Assembly: GCF_042680605.1 (NCBI RefSeq)
Contig: NZ_JBHUEE010000008.1
Span: 199,691-263,690, forward strand
DNA length: 64,000 bases
Origin: Allobogoriella deserti
GTDB lineage: Bacteria > Actinomycetota > Actinomycetes > Actinomycetales > Actinomycetaceae
Direction: 5' to 3'
The stretch's first letter is position 1, and each line of letters starts with the position of its first letter. Shown here piece by piece: positions 63,907-64,000 of the stretch. A program made the translations under genes and the position numbers. The notes beneath the pieces were generated by a model, which saw only the letters and a program-made list of their open reading frames with translations, searched no databases and had not been told where the DNA came from.

Positions 63907-64000
63907 ACGACCTTGCCCTCGCCTCGCAGGATCCGCCAGATCGTCGATACCGACGGCTTCTGCGCGAGCGTGAGCCGGTCGTGGATGGACTCGGCCCCGG
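63907..64000 (-). pseudogene. IS481-like transposase remnant, N-terminal part (runs off window)
   Basis: The minus strand reads GAESIHDRLTLAQ and PSVSTIWRILRGEGKVVP, the helix-turn-helix segment of IS481-family transposases. The frame continues across the removed IS3 into the C-terminal remnant at 60966-61014. The start lies beyond the window. Confidence 0.6.

Overview
The window is a very GC-rich chromosomal segment of an actinobacterium. The order carB-pyrF-mihF-gmk-rpoZ-coaBC-metK-priA, the tkt-tal-pgi-zwf-opcA block and the xerD-parA-scpA-scpB-rluB-tyrA-cmk-plsC-der block are typical of Actinobacteria, probably Micrococcales. GTG and TTG starts, 4-bp ATGA/GTGA gene overlaps and start codons placed directly after a -10 hexamer (leaderless promoters) are frequent.

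Layout. (1) 1-14303: housekeeping genes for pyrimidine and nucleotide synthesis, RNA polymerase omega, CoA and SAM synthesis, PriA, a HAD phosphatase, fmt, rsmB and rpe, interrupted by a large DUF222/HNH gene. (2) 14304-38124: a carbohydrate-use locus. It encodes a sulfatase, an FGGY kinase, a YihT-like class I aldolase, an Asp/Glu-racemase-fold protein, an ABC sugar importer without its own ATPase, GH1, a clan GH-D-like hydrolase, an FAD oxidoreductase, GH84, a tandem metallo-beta-lactamase-fold protein, a LacI regulator, a ROK kinase, a SIS isomerase, GH38 and a six-hairpin protein. Near-identical palindromes (consensus TGGCAACGWTGCCA) lie at all four promoter regions, so one LacI protein probably controls the whole locus. 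A working model is import of a sulfated or otherwise decorated glycan, intracellular trimming, phosphorylation and aldol cleavage. (3) 38125-40860: a STAS-like protein, an SDR and a PutP-type symporter. (4) 40826-48452, minus strand: transketolase, transaldolase, glucose-6-phosphate isomerase, glucose-6-phosphate dehydrogenase and OpcA. (5) 48593-60648: ctaB, then the xerD to der block. A two-gene insert (a frameshifted AbiEi/DUF559 gene and a GNAT gene) sits between xerD and parA and is bounded by 19-bp repeat arrays. (6) 60784-64000: tRNA-Pro(GGG) followed by nested insertion sequences. An IS3-family element lies inside an IS481-like remnant and is itself split by an IS110-family element.

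The most striking observation is in the IS110 element. Its 5' noncoding region can be read as a complete bridge RNA. One hairpin carries guides matching the IS3 target on both sides of a CT core, and a second hairpin carries guides matching the element's own two ends. Removing the IS110 at the CT core restores an in-frame 308-codon IS3 orfB.
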